The translations under genes and the position numbers were made by a program. From NCBI GenBank assembly GCA_021521415.1, contig JAIQDT010002044.1:186001-250000 (forward strand): 64,000 bases of DNA, in the 5' to 3' direction. Below the pieces are notes generated by a model, which was given only the letters and a program-made list of their open reading frames with translations, was not told where the DNA came from and searched no databases. Of the stretch, positions 59,301-64,000 are shown one piece after another. Within the stretch, counting starts at the first letter, position 1, and each line of letters opens with the position of its first letter. This DNA is from Bidens hawaiensis (Eukaryota; Streptophyta; Magnoliopsida; Asterales; Asteraceae).

Positions 59301-59730
59301 CTCTAAGCTCCTTTGTGACCTCCCTCCAACTTAAATGTCTCAAGCCAACTATTTCCCTTACAACATCCCCTAAAAATCTTGCAAACTTTGATCTGTTTTG
59401 GCCAGTGAACCTACCCAGATTATCAAACTCCACTGCCAGTTTGACACCACCAGAGTTTGCATATTGGATACGCAGCTTAGGTAACCTCGTCAACCCCCTT
59501 GTAGGTTTTTTCGTAGTAGCAAAACTGTTGAGGGGTTTGATAGCCTCCAAACTGTTGAGGGGTTCGATAACCATCGTCCCTATAACATCGTCTGCTTGAC
59601 CGTCGTCGTCGTTGGCTTCCTCGCTGGAGTAGCCTTCAGTGTCGTCTGATTGAGCTCCGTCGTCGTAGTTGGCTTCCTCATCGGAGTATAAAGCATGTTC
59701 TTCTTCGATTCTTTCATCTATAAGTTTCAT
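56309..59730 (-). pseudogene. CACTA-borne Transposase_24/DUF8039-like gene, multi-exon
   Basis: Exons on the minus strand with GT/AG borders. Exon 1 (59730-59278) starts MKLIDERIEEEHALY, has an acidic region and ends KELRDKPWEQIK. 59203-58988 reads NRLGHLLRDFRRKMYAKYIM. About 58915-58803 contains MWLKKKSASSKGARAKNVFD and an in-frame TAG at 58815-58813. 58699-58577 reads IGPDEIPGRALMWMKGREGK. 58421-58078 is a coiled coil (QRIAQLEYEAVQRDVVVNRL). Several short exons follow (57840-57066), three of them tandem copies. 56963-56715 reads GKVIPEGCYKVSIDGAIKE and EAGEITTVGNAIGTFVSWPE (DUF8039-like), with TAA at 56816-56814. The last, about 56437-56309, is basic (KQKTRSSAKK). Two stops make it a pseudogene. 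It would be an accessory DNA-binding protein; family calls are from memory. Confidence 0.65.
57355..57785 (-). repeat. Tandemly duplicated exon-intron units
   Basis: Three head-to-tail copies of about 140 bp (near 57360-57495, 57500-57640 and 57640-57780). Each contains a small exon reading AKSxxKxVxxTVPAPHIATS or similar and a short intron with GAGCACACTCACATTGGAAA. The exons stay in phase, so the protein has three copies of a ~20-residue repeat. Confidence 0.7.
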
Positions 59731-60362
59731 CTTCGATTGTTTTTTTTTTAATAATTTGGCTGATTTGTGGAGTGGAAAATTTTTAATAATTTAGAGTGTA
59801 ACTTGATTTTTGGAGTGTTAAATGTAATTTGGAGTTTTTGAATATTTGGAGCCAACATTTTGGAGCTTTTGAGTTTTGCCTTTCTTTTAATTAAGAACCA
59901 ATATATTATTGGCTTAGTTTTTACAGCAGAGAACCTGTGGCTGAAAATAGGCACTTTGACAGAAGATGGTTGGATAAGCGTGTATTGCGTATTAGGATAT
60001 TTATATATGTTTATGTACATTAGCGTGTTACAAGCGTAATAGTTTTTTTTAACAAAGTGTTTTTTGTTTTATTTTTAGACTTAACCATAATTACCATTCA
60101 TTAAAAGTTTTCATACAAAAGGCACCATTAGAATACATTCCATGAAACAAAAATAAGAGTGAATAACAAAATAGATGATACAAGAAACTATAAAATTAAA
60201 GCATTTAAAAGCTAATTAACCAACCAACATTCAACACAATAAACTAAAAAGTGTATCAATACAACCATACACATACAAATAACCAACCAAATCACAAATG
60301 TTCCAAAATTCACCAAACACGTCACCAAATATTTCCCAAATGTTCCAAACATCACCAAATCA

Positions 60363-61428
60363 CTAATCAACTTTTGAAACTAACAAAGTAGCTTCATTGA
60401 AGTCATATTCCAATCTGCACTTATCACCAATCTGTATTTCATTTTCCACCATGAAATTTTTCCATTTTGGTAACCGATATCTGAATTTCAGGTCCGACAG
60501 TTCACCATGAAGTCTCTTTTTTTTTTACGACCTTCGGGATTGACCAAAGTGATTGGCATTCCATCATAGGAATCAATCTTGGTGGCAATGTGACGCGGAA
60601 GACGCTGTGAAAAGCAAATTTCAAATATACTTATAAATAAAAAAGAAATTTAAAAATTCAATTTACCAATTTCTTGGTGACGTTCTTGTGGAAGACGATT
60701 TTAGAGTCATCATTTTGCTCATCAAGATGAATTGGGTTTTGGGAGGAACTACCTTGATTGCTTGATTGATAGTTGAGAAACAGCTGATTTGGACCAGGAA
60801 GGATAAATTCTATGTCATCTTCATGAAAGACATTAATATCAAATGTCTTATCTGATATGATTTCAAACACAACAAACGAGCCACCTTTCAAGTTGGTTTG
60901 TTTAAAAACCTCATTCCATCCATCCTCTAGCCTATAACCCATTCCATCCCTAAGACATGAAACTTTAAACATATATCTATCTAGAGCAATAAGCTCGAAA
61001 AGCGAATTCATGTAATTGTCACCAAATTCTTGAATCACGTACCACTCAGGGAAATCCTATTAAACATGTTAATTAAAGGACATTTGAAGTTGGAAACAAT
61101 CATTAAAAACAGAAATTAAAACTTACCAAGTAATGGACGTGTCGGTTTCTGACTGGAATACATATCATAGTACCGGATTGATCGTTTACGTTTCTTTTGA
61201 AAGTAAACATATTCAACATAGATCTTGGTTTAATCTCAATACAACATATGTTCCAGCTTCTATACAACATTCTCTGATTAATTCAGTCCAAACGGTTCCA
61301 AAATAAAAGTCATCAAGTACTTTGATTATAACAACAGAAAACGTTCTACCACTTTGATCGTAAATCAAACAGCAGCCGGTATTCGATTTCATGTCAGCAA
61401 ACATTGGTTGAACAACTTTAGAAATGAG
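60363..61428 (-). pseudogene. B3-domain gene carried in the CACTA element
   Basis: Three exons with good splice borders. Exon A (61428-61124) reads SNTGCCLIYDQSGRTFSVVI and TYVVLRLN, a weak B3-like half, with a stop after QDLC. Exon B (61056-60667) reads DFPEWYVIQEFGDNYM, YRLEDGWNEVFKQTNLKGGS and FVVFEIISDKTFDINVF, the classic B3 order. Exon C (60604-60363) starts RLPRHIATKIDSYDGMPITL, is broken at a run of ten T (60517-60526), and in the shifted frame gives YRLPKWKNFMVENEIQIGDK and ends SKVD. B3 domains bind DNA in plant transcription factors (REM-like architecture). The frame break at a homopolymer could be real or a sequence error. Its orientation matches the other cargo genes. Confidence 0.75.
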
Positions 61429-61785
61429 CTATATATTTATGTAATAATAGCCTACATTCAAGTTAATTAAAATAAAAAAACTAGTTTATCTTACTTATAC
61501 GCTACAAATCAACTGAACTACAATAAATTACTGTCTCAATTACCAAAAATTAAATTTTAAGTCTATTTTGTTATTCACTCACACTAACATCTATTTTAAA
61601 GTTATTTATAAAAAATCAACATCAACTACGCTTCAAAAACGCAACCAAAATATAATAATAACATTTACAGTTAATAATAACATTTACAATAATAACATTC
61701 ACATAACATATTAATACCAAAATATAATAACATTTACAATAATAACATTTACATTAATATAGAACACCAAATTACATAAAACTAA
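61429..61785. other. Spacer between PB1-like ORF and B3 gene
   Basis: Very AT-rich, with repeated TAATAACATTTACA words at 61655-61760. No gene seen. Confidence 0.5.
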
Positions 61786-62390
61786 CTCCTAGCATCCGAT
61801 TCTATATCGGAATCTACATCAGATTCCGTATACGTATCTACATCCGGATTCTCTTCTGGAGTATGAGAGGGCATGATCCTCTCGTACATGCCATCGAAGG
61901 TGTAGGTGGAGTCCCTAAGCCTATGGAGGCGAAGGTTCACCTAAGAATGGAATGCCCCATAAACGGACACCGCCTTGAAGTGCTCCAAGTCGTTAAACTC
62001 GATGTACGCCACCTCGATTCCCGACACTACCATTTCAATGCTGAAATAATCAGCAATCGTGTACCCAAGCCACCTAACCATTCGGTTAAGTTGTTGGTAT
62101 GTGAAGGTTTGAGGGTTGACATAGTTAATATACCTCACCCTTTGATTCCTTCGGACGGCGCCGGAAAAAAAATGGAATCGTATGGTGAAAAATGTGAGGT
62201 CGTAGTAGATGGGGGCATGAGCACCCGGTGCACGTTTGAGCCAAGCTGCAGCCATTACCGAAAAGAAAGGTGGATTGTGATTGTGATTGTGGATTCTGAT
62301 TATGGATTGTGATTGTGATTGTGACTGGTATTTAAACACCATCGGAAACCGTCGGTACATCTCCCTGACAATTTGAAATTGGCGGCACAA
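61786..62390 (-). pseudogene. PB1-like ORF with one in-frame stop
   Basis: A minus-strand frame from 62390 or, more likely, the second Met at 62255 (MAAAWLKRAPGAHAPIYYDL) reads TIRFHFFSGAVRRNQRVRYI and NYVNPQTFTYQQLNRMVRWL. The pattern of a strand, a glycine/arginine turn, Y-x-NY and then a helix resembles PB1-like domains found with plant transposon genes; this is a tentative match. TAG at 61940-61938 interrupts it. The same frame continues for about 50 codons with an acidic tail (TYTESDVDSDIESD) to a stop near 61786. It is the first gene after the element's 5' subterminal region. The frame on the opposite strand is a shadow. Confidence 0.5.
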
Positions 62391-62399
62391 GAAACTGTA

Positions 62400-63561
62400 A
62401 AGGCAATGATGACGTCGCCACTCGTCAAATCAACGTGTGGCCATTAATTACGATTGGACACGCTTAAAAATATTATAGTGTGACCATTTATCACTTATAG
62501 CCACACAGAATAAGTGTATCCGTGACAATAAAAAACTTAGAAAAAATAAAACTAAGATATTCTTTGGTCACATAACCTCATATAAGTAGCCATTAATTAC
62601 ATTTGGACACACTTATAAATATTTAAGTGTGACAATTTCTTACTTATAGCCACACATAATAAGTGTATCCGTGACAATAAAAAACTTATAAAAAACAAAA
62701 CTAAGATACTATTTAGTCACACAACGTTGTATAAGTGGTCATTAATTACATTTGGACACTCTAAAACATCCTTTAAGTGTGACAATTTATAACTTATAGC
62801 CACACATAATAAGTGTATCTGTGACAATAAAAACTTATAAAAAGCAAAACTAAGATACTCTTTGGTCACACAACCTCGTATAAGTGGCCATTAATTACAT
62901 TTGGACACACTTAAAAATATTTTATTGTGATCATTTACAACTTATAACCACACATAATAAGTGTATCCGTGACAATAAAAAAACTCATGAAAAATAAAAG
63001 TAAACTACTCTTTGGTCACACAACGTCGTGTAAGTGGCCATATATTTTAAGCGTTTTAGCTACATAACTAATAAATACAATGGTTGTTCGTCATATTTCG
63101 CCACTTTATTAAAAATGTGGCTAGAAAATGTGACATTAGGCCACACAACGTAATATAAGTGGCTATATCTTTTACCTTTTAGACACATCTCTTATCAATA
63201 CAGTAGCCGTTTGTCAAATTTGGCCACACTATTCAAACGTGTGGCTAGTTAAATGTCATAGTTTGTGGCTAGTGCATGTGTTTTTGGTCACATGTATCAA
63301 ATATCAAAAAAACTATGACTGTAGGTCACATTTCGCCACACGTTTTTATAATGTGGCTAGTTTTTGTCACAGTTTTTTTCAAAGTGTGGCGAAAAGTACC
63401 TGACTAGGTATAGAATGGTCACATGAAGAATAGTATGTGTGGCCAAAACATTCTGGAAGGTTTTCAAACATGGTCAAAGACCTCTTAGCCACACATTTAA
63501 GCCGAAGTGTGGCAAATCGCCCAAACCACATGTGTGGTGGAAGGTCGATATTTACGTAGTG
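62400..63561. repeat. 5' subterminal repeats of the CACTA element
   Basis: Four to five direct copies of a ~148-bp block (near 62499, 62647, 62797 and 62946) with TATAGCCACACATAATAAGTG, ATCCGTGACAATAAAAAACT and ATTACATTTGGACACAC. Then about 500 bases of mixed-orientation GTGTGGC motifs extend to the terminus. It closely matches the reverse complement of 21771-22335. Confidence 0.88.
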
Positions 63562-63579
63562 GACACAATCGGTCATGAA

Positions 63580-63603
63580 CAGTTCCGTTAAGAACTGTTC
63601 TTG
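63580..63603. repeat. Perfect 9-bp inverted repeat
   Basis: GAACAGTTC, six bases, then GAACTGTTC. It lies just outside the CACTA element. Confidence 0.8.
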
Positions 63604-63648
63604 AGCCCATAAACAAGAGCAAGAACCAAAACACGAAAAATATTTTAC

Positions 63649-63666
63649 CACGGGAAACAAATCCAT
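63649..63666 (-). other. Candidate first exon of the split host gene
   Basis: Minus strand MDLFPV followed by a GT donor (GTGGTAAAAT). In phase with the acceptor TTATAG at about 45780 it would join to the coding start of the extra-ORF gene (GHNISFPLEI). This would place the Copia and CACTA insertions in its intron 1. Only circumstantial. Confidence 0.25.
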
Positions 63667-64000
63667 GTTTGATGAATTTTTAAGTGTGATTATGAGTAGC
63701 AGATTTTTTGTTTGATTGAAGATCTAGGTAAATCTCTAAGGCGGTAGGAGATGGCGGTGTGCTAAGAGAAAAGTAAGAAAGAGAAAATTTTGTGGATAAG
63801 ATTTTGGAGTGAATGAAAAGAAAGATATTTTGGGTTGACCTATTTATAGGGTCATCCTATCTTGCGATAGGGTCAAAACATCTCAAGTCATAAACGATTT
63901 TACACTCTCAATCCCCAAACTCTGAAAATGTTTACAAATTTAAACTCGTAAAATATTTACCCCCGAATCCAAACACTTTAAATATATACAAGATATATTT
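63667..64000. other. Right edge of the window
   Basis: Contains the minus-strand TATA box described above and AT-rich upstream sequence. No other feature seen. Confidence 0.4.
63837..63847 (-). promoter_or_regulatory. TATA box upstream of the candidate first exon
   Basis: Minus strand CTATAAATAGG, about 170 bases upstream of ATG at 63666. A reasonable minus-strand promoter; downstream leader is A-rich. Confidence 0.45.

Larger units (their letters stand above)
55073..63561 (-). mobile_element. Complete CACTA element, 8.49 kb, TSD GAC, with B3 cargo
   Basis: CACTACGTGAAAATTG at 55073 and the inverse ATATTTACGTAGTG ending at 63561; GAC on both sides (55070-55072 and 63562-63564). Subterminal arrays with TAGCCACA/TGTGGCTA lie at 55073-56150 and 62400-63561. 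All gene bodies are on the minus strand: a PB1-like ORF, a B3-domain gene, and a Transposase_24/DUF8039-like gene. No TNP2/Transposase_21-type frame is visible in any frame, so the element is probably non-autonomous. Its ends closely match the element at 21771-30253, in the opposite orientation. Confidence 0.93.

Noticed and set aside
61863..62312. 149-residue + strand frame opposite the PB1-like ORF
   Set aside because: The minus strand has the same orientation as the other genes of the element and a more protein-like pattern; the + frame is its shadow.
63379..63666. 95-residue minus-strand frame as a gene
   Set aside because: It crosses the CACTA terminus at 63561, so most of it is transposon subterminal repeat.

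Overview
This window is from a plant nuclear genome that is almost entirely transposable elements. The mix of families suggests the daisy family (Asteraceae), from my memory of similar Copia, Gypsy-Tat and extra-ORF proteins; I cannot name the species. The main elements are a near-intact Ty1/copia element, Tat-like Ty3/gypsy remains with an antisense gene, long Gypsy solo LTRs, a Cassandra TRIM, a LINE, and at least five CACTA (En/Spm) units. The one clearly conserved host gene I recognise is a tandem pair of MIR156 microRNA hairpins on the + strand (about 18.02-18.34 kb), with a TATA box about 230 bases upstream.

Layout. 0.2-8 kb: the 3' part of a Tat-like Ty3/gypsy element in which a 2.06-kb block is tandemly triplicated, followed by an LTR; remains of a related element follow at 8.1-8.9 kb. 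9.1-14.6 kb: a three-level nest, with an eroded CACTA holding a non-autonomous copia-type LTR element (11577-14533), which holds a small CACTA (13187-14103). 15.3-16.4 kb: a hAT-like MITE and a Tourist-like MITE. 17-17.35 kb: an LTR fragment. 17.78-18.34 kb: MIR156 locus. 18.9-20.1 kb: internally deleted Gypsy remnant (gag, minus strand). 21.1-30.4 kb: a small CACTA (TSD TAA) split by an 8.48-kb CACTA (TSD ACT). 31.8-40 kb: a LINE pseudogene on the minus strand, broken by a complete Cassandra TRIM (TSD ATATT) and a solo LTR (TSD ATTTT) that itself contains another solo LTR (TSD TGGGT/TGGGC). 41.3-45.8 kb: 3' LTR and decayed extra-ORF gene of a Copia-like element (minus). 46-54.1 kb: a complete young Ty1/copia element (TSD AAAGT) whose polyprotein has one internal stop. 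54.3-54.8 kb: an array of short palindromes. 55.1-63.6 kb: a complete CACTA element (TSD GAC).

The most unusual object is the CACTA element at 55073-63561. It has matched ends, a perfect 3-bp target duplication and subterminal repeat arrays, and the same ends occur on the 21771-30253 element in the opposite orientation. I see no TNP2-type transposase in it. It carries three minus-strand gene bodies instead: a PB1-like ORF, a spliced gene with two good B3-type DNA-binding domains and a weaker third, and a many-exon Transposase_24/DUF8039-like gene. All three contain breaks. It looks like a non-autonomous CACTA that has acquired a B3 transcription-factor-like gene.

Nested boundaries were assigned by reading terminal motifs and matching target-site duplications by eye. 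Family names rest on motif recognition, not on database searches.
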